DNA from: Algoriphagus halophilus
GTDB taxonomy: Bacteria > Bacteroidota > Bacteroidia > Cytophagales > Cyclobacteriaceae
Direction: 5' to 3'
Assembly (NCBI RefSeq): GCF_900129785.1
Contig: NZ_FSRC01000002.1
Location: 558,001 to 622,000, forward strand
Length of the DNA stretch: 64,000 bases
The notes beneath the pieces were generated by a model. The model was not told where the DNA came from. It saw nothing but the letters and a program-made list of their open reading frames with translations, and made no database searches. Position numbers and translations under genes: made by a program. Below are positions 1 through 10,300 of the stretch, piece by piece (within the stretch, counting starts at the first letter, position 1; every line of letters starts with the position of its first letter).

Positions 1-261
1 CCAAACCATCCGGAATATGCACCTCCTACTTTTGAAGTCATGTACGAAGAGGTTTTCAAGCTTTACGATGTGGTGTATCCAATCATGGCGGAAATCCATC
101 CTTTTACAAAAGAAGCATGGGAGAATGGTATCATGGCAGGCATGGTCAAACAACGTACAAATCCAAGCCTTTGGGACGACGTGTTATATATGGGAAGATC
201 CAGGGAGTTGAGCAGATCCCAAAGAGAATTGATTCTGGCCTGGGCTAAAAAGTATGAGTAA
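1..261 (+). CDS. C-terminal fragment of an unidentified protein (5' end outside window)
   Basis: Frame 1 is open from the first base to a TAA at 259-261 and gives 86 residues, beginning PNHPEYAPPTFEVMYEEVFK. An internal ATG at 40 exists, but the reading frame continues upstream of it, so this is the tail of a longer gene. The stretch rich in Tyr, Glu and hydrophobic residues (EVFKLYDVVYPIMAEIH) is loosely reminiscent of the C-terminal helix of FGGY-type sugar kinases, but the extra tail of about 45 residues does not fit well, so I do not assign a function. The next gene starts 48 bases downstream on the same strand. Confidence 0.6.
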   Translation, partial: PNHPEYAPPTFEVMYEEVFKLYDVVYPIMAEIHPFTKEAWENGIMAGMVKQRTNPSLWDDVLYMGRSRELSRSQRELILAWAKKYE

Positions 262-309
262 TCCTTTGTTTTCACATACCAAGTTTTTCATCTATTAACC
301 CTAAAGTTT

Positions 310-1617
310 ATGCATACTGATTCTTTAGATTTTCCTTCCTTTTCCATTCGGCTTGAGCCTTTGATCCAACCTGAAAGGATGCCCTTGATACAATCTGGAG
401 CTTGGGCAGTTTGGGATAATAAATTAATAATTCTTGGAGGTAGAGATGAAGGTTTTCATGGCTTAAATCAATTACAAAAACCCTTCAAACAAAGCCGAGT
501 CAATCAATCGATTTGGGCGATAGATTTAAGCAGTTTTGAATCTCTTGAATTAAAGTTAGACCTCAAGAATCCTGAATGGGAGCAGCTGTTCTCTTCCAAT
601 ATGCAATTTGAACAAGATGGAAGCATCCTCTATATCGTAGGAGGATTTGGAGCCCGACATTCCACGGATAAGCAGAGTGATGACACTTTTGATTCCTTGA
701 TTGCTTTTGACTTACCAAAATTGATGATCGAAATTGAGCGACAAGGAGATCCTTCAAAAGCTGTTGTAGCAAAAGCTTGTAGCCCTCATTTAAAAGTTAC
801 GGGAGGAGAATTACTGAAAATCGGAGACTTCTTTTATCTCTGTTTTGGACAATGCTTTGAGGGCGTATATGATCCCGGGAAATCTGGTCTTTACACAGGA
901 GCCATCCGAGTATTTCAACTTAAGGATCAAGAAATAACCTTAGTCCGGGAAATCAAACACGAAAGTTTACACCGAAGGGATTTAAATGCAGTAAAAATTT
1001 ATCAAAATGAAAAAACATTCCTAGCAGGACTTGGAGGAGTATTTGATCCCAAAGGGAACGGGTATTATAATCCCGTTTATTACGACCCTAAAAAGGATGA
1101 ATGTTCAGTTACTGTTGACCCTTTGAAACAGCTTAGCAATCAATACAATTGTGCCAAAGCAAGTATTTTTGACAAAGAATCCAATAGCTGCATTACAGTT
1201 CTATTAGGAGGTATAGGTCAGAACCAATATCATACTGCTGGAAACTCTTGGGAAAATGGAGATAGTGGAGCAAAAATTCCATTTGTGAAAAGCATTACTC
1301 AAATGATCTTTTCAAAAGGTCAGATGTACCAATACATTCAATCCCCTCCACAAGACCCAGAAATGCCAGGACTTCTTGGTGCCAATGCAATATTCATCCC
1401 TTCTTCAGCATTTAAAAACGAAGAATCTCTTATTGATTATAGCCTTTTGAAAAATCAGGTGTCTACAATTGGTCACTTATATGGAGGAATCGAAGCTCAA
1501 AGACCTACTTCCAGTACCATCTACCCCACTCGGGTAAACCAAGTTATATACAAGGTTTTGCTGGAAAAAAATGAAGACAAAAGTTTTCAGACTCTTACGA
1601 GGAGCAGATTAGGATAG
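310..1617 (+). CDS. Kelch-like beta-propeller protein, cytosolic
   Basis: The 435-residue protein has no signal peptide or membrane segment. It shows repeated glycine-rich beta motifs of the Kelch type: KLIILGGRDEG near residue 38, ILYIVGGFGARH near 107, TFLAGLGGVFDP near 237 and CITVLLGGIGQ near 297. Each is followed by an aromatic strand, as in four-stranded propeller blades. Kelch propellers are usually protein-binding or, rarely, enzymatic; nothing here identifies a partner or catalytic residues. The ATG at 310 is the first in frame and places the first blade about 30 residues in, which is reasonable. The gene stands alone before a spacer of 390 bases, so its link to the signalling genes downstream is unclear. 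Confidence 0.7.
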   Translation: MHTDSLDFPSFSIRLEPLIQPERMPLIQSGAWAVWDNKLIILGGRDEGFHGLNQLQKPFKQSRVNQSIWAIDLSSFESLELKLDLKNPEWEQLFSSNMQFEQDGSILYIVGGFGARHSTDKQSDDTFDSLIAFDLPKLMIEIERQGDPSKAVVAKACSPHLKVTGGELLKIGDFFYLCFGQCFEGVYDPGKSGLYTGAIRVFQLKDQEITLVREIKHESLHRRDLNAVKIYQNEKTFLAGLGGVFDPKGNGYYNPVYYDPKKDECSVTVDPLKQLSNQYNCAKASIFDKESNSCITVLLGGIGQNQYHTAGNSWENGDSGAKIPFVKSITQMIFSKGQMYQYIQSPPQDPEMPGLLGANAIFIPSSAFKNEESLIDYSLLKNQVSTIGHLYGGIEAQRPTSSTIYPTRVNQVIYKVLLEKNEDKSFQTLTRSRLG

Positions 1618-2007
1618 GTTAGTAAGAAATTAGCATCCCATAGAACGGCGGATCAATACAATAAAGACCTCCCGAGAAAGACTGACACAGCTCAAGTGTA
1701 AATGCATTTTTTTACCTTTCAATTACATTTTTAAAATGTTGTTTTTAAATTATTTTCTGCAATTAATTAAAAATCAATCAGTTCTTAGCGGGTATCAGCA
1801 TTTGATTTTGTATTTTGTTTAAACCAAACAGAATAACACCAACTAGTTAGTAGAAACTAAGCTTTTGAAGGAGTTCAGACCGCTTTCTTTCAGGATTACC
1901 ACTTGTATTAGTATTTGAGTTTAGTAATTGATTTTTAGATCATCAAATCATTTTTCTCAGATCTGGGACATCAATTTCTACCAACTTAAATTTTAATTTT
2001 TAACAAA
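1618..2007 (+). other. Intergenic spacer, likely carrying the promoter of the giant-kinase run
   Basis: No open reading frame of useful length is present. The spacer is AT-rich, with T runs near 1708-1745 and a low-GC stretch just before the ATG at 2008. I looked for the Bacteroidota promoter pattern (TTG about 20 bases before TAnnTTTG) and found only imperfect matches near 1795 and 1910. The segment CCTCCCGAGAAAGACTG near 1670 faintly resembles the short repeat described at 32141-32164. As the only long gap before a gene run reaching beyond 28 kb, it probably holds the main promoter (inference). Confidence 0.4.
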
Positions 2008-5000
2008 ATGAAGTTGAGTAATATAGAAGCTTCTGAAATAGCTCAAGTTTATGAAACTTGGTTGAACAGTTATATTTCAGGAGATATAGAAACCTACGAT
2101 TCCTATTTTGACGATGGATATCATTTTATCGGCTCTACCAATAATGAGGAATATTTATCCCGCAAAGAGACTACTGATTTCTTTCGGAAAACAGCGGACC
2201 AACTAGCTGGAAAAACACAGCTTAGAAATAACGAGAAAACTTTTGAGCGACAAGGGGATATCGTATTCATTACACACTTTTTTGATGCCTATTTCTTAAG
2301 TGGTACTGAATGGACCTATTACGACCGTTTTCGATGTTCATCCGCCCTACACCATACTGAACGAGGGTGGCTTTTTATTTACCAACATTTTTCTACTCCA
2401 GATAGTAATGCAAATGAAGGTGAAACTATAGGATATGATCAAATCAGTGCAGAAAACAAGGAACTGAGAGAAGCCATCATCCGACGGACGGCCGAGCTGG
2501 AAAACAAAACAAGAGACTTGGAAATCCAAAACTCACTCGAGCGGATAAGAGCAATAGCCATGGGTATGAGTAGTACCGATGATTTATTGGATATCGCAGA
2601 AAGTATCTTCACTGAACTTAAAAAACATGGATTCGACTCCCTTCGAAATACCATGATCAATATTTATCAGGACCAGCTTGAATCCTTCCTTAATTATGAT
2701 TTTTCTCCAAATTCAGGCAAAACCCTTACCACCATTGAGTATAAAAGTCACCCCTTTACTGAAAACCTAATCCAAGAAACCCGAAGTTCGAAAGACGTAT
2801 TCTCCGAATTTCAGGTAAAAGGCAAAGAGTTAGAGGAATGGAGAAATTATAGAAAAGGAATGGGAGAGGCAGACGATCCAGCTTTGGATACGACGACTAC
2901 TCTCAGCTATTATTTCTATTCTTTCGAAAATGGGTCAATTGGAATTTCCACCTATGAACCTATCAACCAGAATCAACTAGGTGTTCTCAAGTTGTTCAAA
3001 AACACCTTTGAATTAACCTACAAGCGCTATTTGGATCTTCAAAATGCCTTGGCTCTTGCACGTGAGTCGCAAATAGAGGCGGCTTTAGAGCGATTGAGAG
3101 CCAGAAGTTTATCCATGCAAAAAAGTGATGAACTAGCAGAAGCATCCATTCTTTTGGAAGAAGAAATAAGAAAATTGGGGATTGAAAATTGGGGTTGTGC
3201 TTTTCATATCTATGATGAGGAAACTGCTGATGGGACCCCCTGGGATTTAGAATGGTTTACTTCATTTGCTGGATTCCTTCCCTTCTACAAAACACCTCGG
3301 GAAAATATTTTCCTCAAATACTATGAGGAAAGTAAAAAAGGAAATCCCCTCTACATTCAGGAATTTGGTCCAGAAGTCATCAAAGAACATTACGATTACC
3401 TCAAATCTCTACCTGTTTTAGGAGATGCCTTAACCGAATTACATGATTCTGGAGTCCCGCTTCCCGAAAGGCAAATTGACCATGTAGCATTTTTTAACCA
3501 TGGCCATTTACTGTTTATCACCTACAAGCCTGTACCAGAATCTCATGACATCTTTATACGATTTGCCAAGGTATTTAATCAGGCATACACTAGGTTTTTG
3601 GACTTAGAAAAAGCGGAAAATCAAGCCAAGGAAGCAAAAATAGAATCTGCACTAGAGCGGATAAGAGGTCAAGTCGCCTCCATGAGAGAATCTTCCGAGC
3701 TTTTGGAAATCATGGTTTCCATGCGAAAAGAGTTTGTAAATCTTGGACATGAAGCCCATTATTTCTGGCACATGCAATGGCTTCCTGAATCCTATGAAAA
3801 GGCTATGACATCAGGGGATGGTACTCAAATTGGGATGGTCATGAGCTTGCCAAGACAAATTCACGGAGATATTCAGGCAGTAGCCGATTGGGAAAAAAGC
3901 TCCGACCCTCTTTTTGTATTGGCAATGGAAGCAGAGGAAGCGGTGGACTATGTGCATAAAATGATCACCTGGGGAGATTTTGAAAAAGTAGATCCTCAAG
4001 CTCCAACGCTTGATGATATCCGTCATATAGGAGGTTTGACTTTTGTGATGGCAAGAACCTCACATGGAGAGATCGGTTACAGTCTCCCTGGTTCGGTGCC
4101 TAATCCACCCCAAGAGGATATGGACACGCTGGTACGATTTGCAAGAGTATTTGACTTGGCCTACCAACGCTTTGAGGATTTAAAAAAAGCAGAGCATCAA
4201 ACGCGTGAAACTCAAATCGAACTTGCACTGGAGCGGGTTAGAAGCCGTAGTATGGCAATGCAGAAAAGTGAGGAGTTGCAAGAAGTCATTCAGGTGGTTT
4301 TCGAACAATTTGTCTCATTGGATATCCTGGTTGAGCATACCGGATTTATCTTGGATTATAAAGACCGGGAAGACATGTTTATCTGGTTGGCAGATAAAAA
4401 TGGGGTTCCTTCTCAAATCACACTTCCTTACTTTGATTGTCCCCACTGGAACAGCTTTTTGGAGACAAAGAAAAATGGAGGCAATTTTTTCGCCAACCTC
4501 CATTCTTTTGAAGAAAAAAATAAGTTTTACAATGACCTCTTTGAATTGATTCCTGGTGCTGGGGATAGTCTCCGAGAAATCTATTTATCCTATCCAGGAC
4601 TTGCGATTTCCACCGTATTATTAGATAACATCGGGCTGTACATCGAAAACTTCGAAAGTAAGCCCTATACCCCCAAAGAAAATGCGATTCTCATGCGATT
4701 TGGGAAAGTTTTCCAACAGACTTACACGCGTTTTCTCGATTTAAAAAAAGCAGAAGCTCAGGCAAAAGAAGCACAAATTGAATCTTCCTTAGAGAGAGTC
4801 CGTGCCCAAACAATGGCTATGCATAATAGCCAGGACATTGGAAAGTGTATTGTGATGATGTTTGAGGAACTCACTGCCTTAGGGGTAAATGAAAAAACCC
4901 GTTTTGGTATCGGGATTCTAAACCATGAAAACGAAAACAATCAGCTTTGGACTGCCTCAAAAATTGGAGCAGAATTCAAACTGCATATTGGGCATTTGGA

Positions 5001-7314
5001 AATGTCTTGGCATCCTTTGTTGAAAAGTGCAAGGAAGGCTTGGAAGGAACAGATTCCACTCCATACTTATGTATTGGAAGGCGAGGATTTGCTCAATTAT
5101 TATAAAATGCTGAACCAAGCTCCTGATTACAAAATCCAAATACCACTAGAAAAACTTCCCAAAAGAGAGTTCCACTATGGTTTTGTATTCGAACATGGTT
5201 TTTTCTATGCCTTTAGCCCAATCGAATTTCCGACTGATTTAATCCAAATTATTCATCGTTTCAGTTCTCTTTTTAGTCAAACCTACCGACGATATCTAGA
5301 CCTAAAAAGAGCAGAAGCACAAGCCAGGGAAGCACAAATAAATTTAGGAGTTGAACGGGTAAGAGCCAAGGCATTGGCCATGCATAACTCATCGCAGATT
5401 CTAGAGGTGGTCGATGTTTTGAAAAATGAAATGCTTGGCTTGGAAATCTCAGGGGTAGTGGCTGCAACGATTTATCTAAAGGAAGAAGAGGATTTGATCC
5501 GGATGTGGGACCTTACTTCTGTACAAGATTCAGCTGATGGCTTTCAGGTTACTTTGGATTTGAAATTCAAATTATCAGAAACCCATCCTAAGTTCTTTGT
5601 TCGAAGAATTTGGAATAATACGGCACAGTATTTTGTTGAAAAGCAGGATCCAAAAGATATGGCCATCACGATCGATTGGCTGAAACAATATAATGCAGAA
5701 GAGGCGGATAATGTAGCTGAATTTTTAGCAACTAACACTTTTGAATATTTACTCCATCCCACTGTAAAATTGGCAAATGGAAAAATGTCGGTTGACATTT
5801 TGAATACTTCTCCTCCCGCCGAAATGGAATCCATTATGGTAAAAATGGGAGCTGCTTTTGATTTGGCCTATAAGCGCTTCCAAGACTTACAAAAAGCAGA
5901 AGCTCAAGTAAGAGAAGCCAAAATTGAGGCCGCTCTGGAAAAAATAAGATCCCGCACGATGGCCATGCAGCAAAGTGATGAGCTTCCAGAGGCTGCAAAT
6001 GTTTTATTCAATGAGGTAAGAAAATTAGGTATTCCCGCCTGGAGTTGCGGATATAATATTTTATCAGAGGACCTTAAATCCTCCATGTGTTGGATGAGCA
6101 GTGAAAATGAAATTCAGACTCCTTTTCGATTACCGCTTACTGAACATGAAAGTATGCTTCCTTGGCACCAAGCTATTTTGGACCAACAAGATTTTTTTGT
6201 TTACGAGCAAGGAGGCGAAGATTTAGTTGAACACTATCGATACTTGGGAGAGCTCCCCGAGCTAAAGCCAGTTTTAGAACAATTTGATGCGGCAGGTATT
6301 TCCTTGCCTACTTTCCAGGTGAATCATCTGGGACGCTTTACTCATGGCTTTTTACTATTCATCACCTATGAGCGGGTACCTGAGGCCCATGATATTTTCA
6401 TGCGTTTCACCAAGGTTTTCGAGCAAACCTATACTCGTTTTCTTGATCTCCAACAAAAAGAAGAGCAGGGTAAAAAATTGATCGAAGAAAAATTAAGATT
6501 AGAACGGACCTTAAAGGATTTACAAGCTACACAAGCCCAACTAATTCAATCCGAAAAGATGGCCTCTTTGGGAGAACTCACGGCTGGGATTGCACATGAA
6601 ATTCAAAATCCTTTAAACTTCGTGAATAACTTCTCAGAAGTCAGCAGTGAAATGCTGGAGGAATTAATCGAGGAAATTGAAAATGGAGACTTGGAAGAGG
6701 TAAGAGCCATTTCTGAAGACATCAAAGAAAACCTCCACAAAATCAATCATCATGGCAAACGAGCAGATTCTATTGTTAAGAGCATGCTAGACCATAGTAG
6801 ATCAAGTTCTGGAGAAAAATCTCTGACGGACCTCAATGGTTTGGCGGATGAGTTTTTACGACTTTCCTATCACGGGATTCGTGCCAAAGACAAAAGCTTC
6901 AATTCGGAATTTAAGTTGGAATTAGATCCCGAGCTTCCAAAAGTAAATATCATCGCAAAGGATGTCGGAAGAGTGATTCTGAATTTGGTAAACAATGCTT
7001 TTTATGCAGTCAATGAAAAAGCAAAGGCTTCAAATGGCACCTATCAACCCGAGGTGGTATTGACCAGTAAAAAGATTCTTTATGGAATTGAATTATCTGT
7101 AAAAGACAATGGGAACGGAATTCCTGAATCGGCGAAAGAAAAGATTTTTCAGCCATTTTTTACTACCAAGCCGACTGGCTCTGGTACAGGTTTAGGATTA
7201 AGCTTGAGCTATGATATCGTAAAGGCACACGGCGGAGATTTTAGAGTTCAAAGTGCAGTGGGAGAAGGTACCGAGATGACTCTCTTTTTACCAATAGACC
7301 CAGACAACCAATGA
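2008..7314 (+). CDS. Giant cytosolic histidine kinase with SnoaL-like domain and seven repeated sensor modules
   Basis: The 1768-residue protein has no signal peptide or membrane span, so it should sense inside the cell. Residues 1-130 look like a SnoaL/NTF2-type ligand pocket (YETWLNSYISGDIETYDSYF to WLFIYQHFS). A coiled coil follows, then seven modules of about 190 residues. Each opens with ALERVRSRSMAMQ-like helix text, has a variable middle and ends in [20 protein letters not shown] or a variant. The middles have the size of GAF domains, but I cannot fix the fold by eye. The kinase core covers about 1500-1768: phospho-acceptor His1530 in [14 protein letters not shown] box [11 protein letters not shown]1 box DNGNGIP and [18 protein letters not shown]. 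No receiver domain is fused. The stop overlaps the next start as ATGA. Confidence 0.88.
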   Translation: MKLSNIEASEIAQVYETWLNSYISGDIETYDSYFDDGYHFIGSTNNEEYLSRKETTDFFRKTADQLAGKTQLRNNEKTFERQGDIVFITHFFDAYFLSGTEWTYYDRFRCSSALHHTERGWLFIYQHFSTPDSNANEGETIGYDQISAENKELREAIIRRTAELENKTRDLEIQNSLERIRAIAMGMSSTDDLLDIAESIFTELKKHGFDSLRNTMINIYQDQLESFLNYDFSPNSGKTLTTIEYKSHPFTENLIQETRSSKDVFSEFQVKGKELEEWRNYRKGMGEADDPALDTTTTLSYYFYSFENGSIGISTYEPINQNQLGVLKLFKNTFELTYKRYLDLQNALALARESQIEAALERLRARSLSMQKSDELAEASILLEEEIRKLGIENWGCAFHIYDEETADGTPWDLEWFTSFAGFLPFYKTPRENIFLKYYEESKKGNPLYIQEFGPEVIKEHYDYLKSLPVLGDALTELHDSGVPLPERQIDHVAFFNHGHLLFITYKPVPESHDIFIRFAKVFNQAYTRFLDLEKAENQAKEAKIESALERIRGQVASMRESSELLEIMVSMRKEFVNLGHEAHYFWHMQWLPESYEKAMTSGDGTQIGMVMSLPRQIHGDIQAVADWEKSSDPLFVLAMEAEEAVDYVHKMITWGDFEKVDPQAPTLDDIRHIGGLTFVMARTSHGEIGYSLPGSVPNPPQEDMDTLVRFARVFDLAYQRFEDLKKAEHQTRETQIELALERVRSRSMAMQKSEELQEVIQVVFEQFVSLDILVEHTGFILDYKDREDMFIWLADKNGVPSQITLPYFDCPHWNSFLETKKNGGNFFANLHSFEEKNKFYNDLFELIPGAGDSLREIYLSYPGLAISTVLLDNIGLYIENFESKPYTPKENAILMRFGKVFQQTYTRFLDLKKAEAQAKEAQIESSLERVRAQTMAMHNSQDIGKCIVMMFEELTALGVNEKTRFGIGILNHENENNQLWTASKIGAEFKLHIGHLEMSWHPLLKSARKAWKEQIPLHTYVLEGEDLLNYYKMLNQAPDYKIQIPLEKLPKREFHYGFVFEHGFFYAFSPIEFPTDLIQIIHRFSSLFSQTYRRYLDLKRAEAQAREAQINLGVERVRAKALAMHNSSQILEVVDVLKNEMLGLEISGVVAATIYLKEEEDLIRMWDLTSVQDSADGFQVTLDLKFKLSETHPKFFVRRIWNNTAQYFVEKQDPKDMAITIDWLKQYNAEEADNVAEFLATNTFEYLLHPTVKLANGKMSVDILNTSPPAEMESIMVKMGAAFDLAYKRFQDLQKAEAQVREAKIEAALEKIRSRTMAMQQSDELPEAANVLFNEVRKLGIPAWSCGYNILSEDLKSSMCWMSSENEIQTPFRLPLTEHESMLPWHQAILDQQDFFVYEQGGEDLVEHYRYLGELPELKPVLEQFDAAGISLPTFQVNHLGRFTHGFLLFITYERVPEAHDIFMRFTKVFEQTYTRFLDLQQKEEQGKKLIEEKLRLERTLKDLQATQAQLIQSEKMASLGELTAGIAHEIQNPLNFVNNFSEVSSEMLEELIEEIENGDLEEVRAISEDIKENLHKINHHGKRADSIVKSMLDHSRSSSGEKSLTDLNGLADEFLRLSYHGIRAKDKSFNSEFKLELDPELPKVNIIAKDVGRVILNLVNNAFYAVNEKAKASNGTYQPEVVLTSKKILYGIELSVKDNGNGIPESAKEKIFQPFFTTKPTGSGTGLGLSLSYDIVKAHGGDFRVQSAVGEGTEMTLFLPIDPDNQ
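2520..6470 (+). repeat. Tandem sensor-module array 1, seven units of about 570 bases
   Basis: Linker text of the form [20 protein letters not shown] recurs at about 3030, 3597, 4174, 4735, 5297 and 5879, giving steps of 567, 577, 561, 562 and 582 bases. The linker is the best conserved part at both protein and DNA level, while the sequence between linkers is strongly diverged. Confidence 0.85.
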
Positions 7315-10300
7315 TAAGCGAGGCCCAATTAAAAGCGGAAATCAAAAGACTCCAACAGTCCGTCAAGGCACAAGCCTTGGAGTTGGAATCTAAAAATCGA
7401 GAGCTGGAGATTGAGGCAACATTGGAAAGGGTAAGAGCAAAGGCAATGGCCATGCATTCCAGTGAAATGGTTGGAGAGGCAATCAATAAACTATTTCAAG
7501 AACTTGAAAAACTTGGTTTTGAAAGCTTCGTCAATGGGCTCAACATCATCCATCCGGATTGCAAAATGGAATCTTGGTCTGCGGCTGTCGGCAATGAAGG
7601 GGTATTTATCGCCGGTGGAATTATCGATATGAACCATCATCCTGGGACTAGGAAGCTATTTGAAGATTGGATACAACAGAAAAATACCCATGTAACGCAT
7701 ATCCAAGGACCAGAGGTAGAAGCTTTTTTCCAAAGTATTTATGCGCAAGATACTTTTGAAGCGCCTATCTACCTCACCAATTTTCCAGATGAGCTGTATT
7801 TGAACAATGTGATTATTCCAGAGGGATCGCTTTGGGTAATGACAGAAAAAGAACTTTCAAAGGAACTCTTCCAAGTTTTATCCAGGTTTGCCACGGTCTT
7901 TTCTTTAACCTATACACGCTACCAAGACCTGCAAAAAGCAGAAGCTCAGGCAAGAGAAGCACAGATAGAAGTAGCACTTGAAAAAATTCGAAACCGAACA
8001 CTGTTTATGAAAGATAGTGCTGAACTGAATGAGACAGTATCAGTCTTTTTTCAGCAGTTTGATCTATTAGAATTATTACCAAAGGGAGCAAGAACCTATT
8101 TTAGTCATGTTGATGCCAAGACAGATATAGTTGAAGTCTGGATGACTCATGCAGACGGACGGGTCATGTCGGGAAGTCATTTTACCCCATTGAACGAATC
8201 AGCACAATTAAAAGCATTTTACACGAAGTGGAAGGAAGACAGAGGAATCATTAATATCCGTCTCTATAAAGGAGAGGATTTAGCTAACTACATGGCATTC
8301 CTCGCTACCCTACCCCACGTGGTTAAGGATGAGGATTATCAAAAACTATTTAAATCTCCGCCTGATCAAATTGTGATGACAGATGCCGGATTTTTGCAAG
8401 GATTCCTGGGCATCATGAGTTTTGAGCCTTTGAAAAAGGAAGCCATTGAAATACTTTTCCGTTTTGCCAAAGCATTCGAATTTACCTACACCCGCTTCCT
8501 CGATCTCCAAAAAGCAGAAGCTCAAGCTAGGGAAGCACAAATAGAAGCCGGATTAGAAAGAGTACGTGCGGCCTCCATGGCCATGCATAAAAGTGAAGAA
8601 CTCGTTGACGTGGTTCGGGTGCTAGATCGAGAGCAAATCGCGCTTGGTATCGAATTTAATGGTTCACAAATTATCACCGACTTTTCAAATATTAACGAAG
8701 GTCTTAATAGTTGGTTCGCACGTGAAGGGCAAGGATACCTTAATAAATTCCACATTCCATTTTCTGAGGAGCACTTCAGAATTTTAACCCATCCAACTGA
8801 AGATGGTCTCCCGTTTTACACTGAAAAATATTCGAAAGAAGAAAAAAACAAGTTTTTCAGGTGGTTATTTAAGTATTCCGATTTTAAAATTATACCAAAG
8901 GACAGACAGGAATTTGTGTATCAAACACCTGGCTGGGTAAGAGCTGTCGTGCGATCAAAGAACTCTATCCTGATAATTCAAAGGTTCAGTCTAACTGAGT
9001 TCACAAAAGAAGAAGAAGAAATTTTTAAACGCTTCGGCAAAGTATTCGAACAAGCCTACACCCGCTTCCTAGACCTTCAAAAAGCAGAAGCGCAGGCTAG
9101 AGAGGCGGAGATTGAGGCCGGATTAGAGCGTGTTCGATCCGCTTCAATGGCCATGCACCGAAGTGAAGAGCTTGAGAAAGTGGTAGAAGTGACTTTCCGC
9201 CAACTTCAAAACTTAAGGCTACCCATAGATGGTTGTCAATTAATCACCTTTGAAGATCAATCAAAGGATTTCCATTTTTGGTCAGCTACGCCTGACATGA
9301 TTTACCCGACCCGGTTGAATATCCCCTATTTTGACCACCCATTATTCTCAAAATTTTGGGAAGCGCGGGATAAGGGAGCCTCTTTCACTAGTTTTGATTT
9401 AACTCGGCAGGAGACCTTAGATTTTTATAATCACTTGTACGATAAAACAAATCTTGGAATTTCTGTGACCAAAGAAAGGTGGCAGAAAATTCAATCGATA
9501 GAACATGGATTTAAAACCTCTTGGGGAATTCAGAAGAACACGGGTCTTTGGGTTTTCAATTTTACTAATCACCAATTCACAGAAGAAGAGAATTTACTAA
9601 TTGATCGCTTCGCTAAAGTCTTCGAACAAACCTATACCCGCTTTCTTGACCTACAAAAAGCGGAAGCTCAAGCAAGAGAAGCAGAGATTGAGGCAGCACT
9701 TGAAAGAGTCAGGTCTAAAGCCATGGCCATGCACAACACCAGTGATCTTGCAAATGCCAATAGTGTAGTCTTTAATGAATTAAACTCATTAGGAATCTCC
9801 CCATTAAGGTCAGGGATAGGATTGATTGAGCAGGAAACTAAACAGGGAACCATGTATGCCACAGTTCGATCTGGTCAAGGGAACAATCTTCTATTGATTG
9901 GGAAAATATCATTGACTGGAAATGAAGTTTTAGAATCAATATTCGATCATTGGAGTAAGAAGCAGATCTATTGTCCAAAGCTAAATGGGCAGGAATTAAA
10001 GGAATATTACGATCTTATTCTTGAAAGTTACGGTGATTTACCGAAACCAAAGTTTTCAAAAAATGAAGTACAATACGGTTACTTCCTCCCATTCAAACAT
10101 GGTAGTTTTTATGCTTGGACTCAAGAACCTTTTAGCAAGGAGGAGCTTAAGATAATTCAGCGGTTTGTAAGTGTAATTGACCTAACGTACAATAGATACT
10201 TCGACCTCCAAAAAGCGGAAGCACAGGCTAGGGAAGCACAGATCGAGGCTGCTCTTGAGCGAATTAGATCACGCTCAATGGCAATGCATAAGACCAGTGA

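Noticed and set aside
2008..7314. Possible chemoreceptor or phytochrome-type sensor arrays in the giant kinases
   Set aside because: No methyl-accepting domain, chromophore Cys motif or PAS-type signature could be recognised in the modules.
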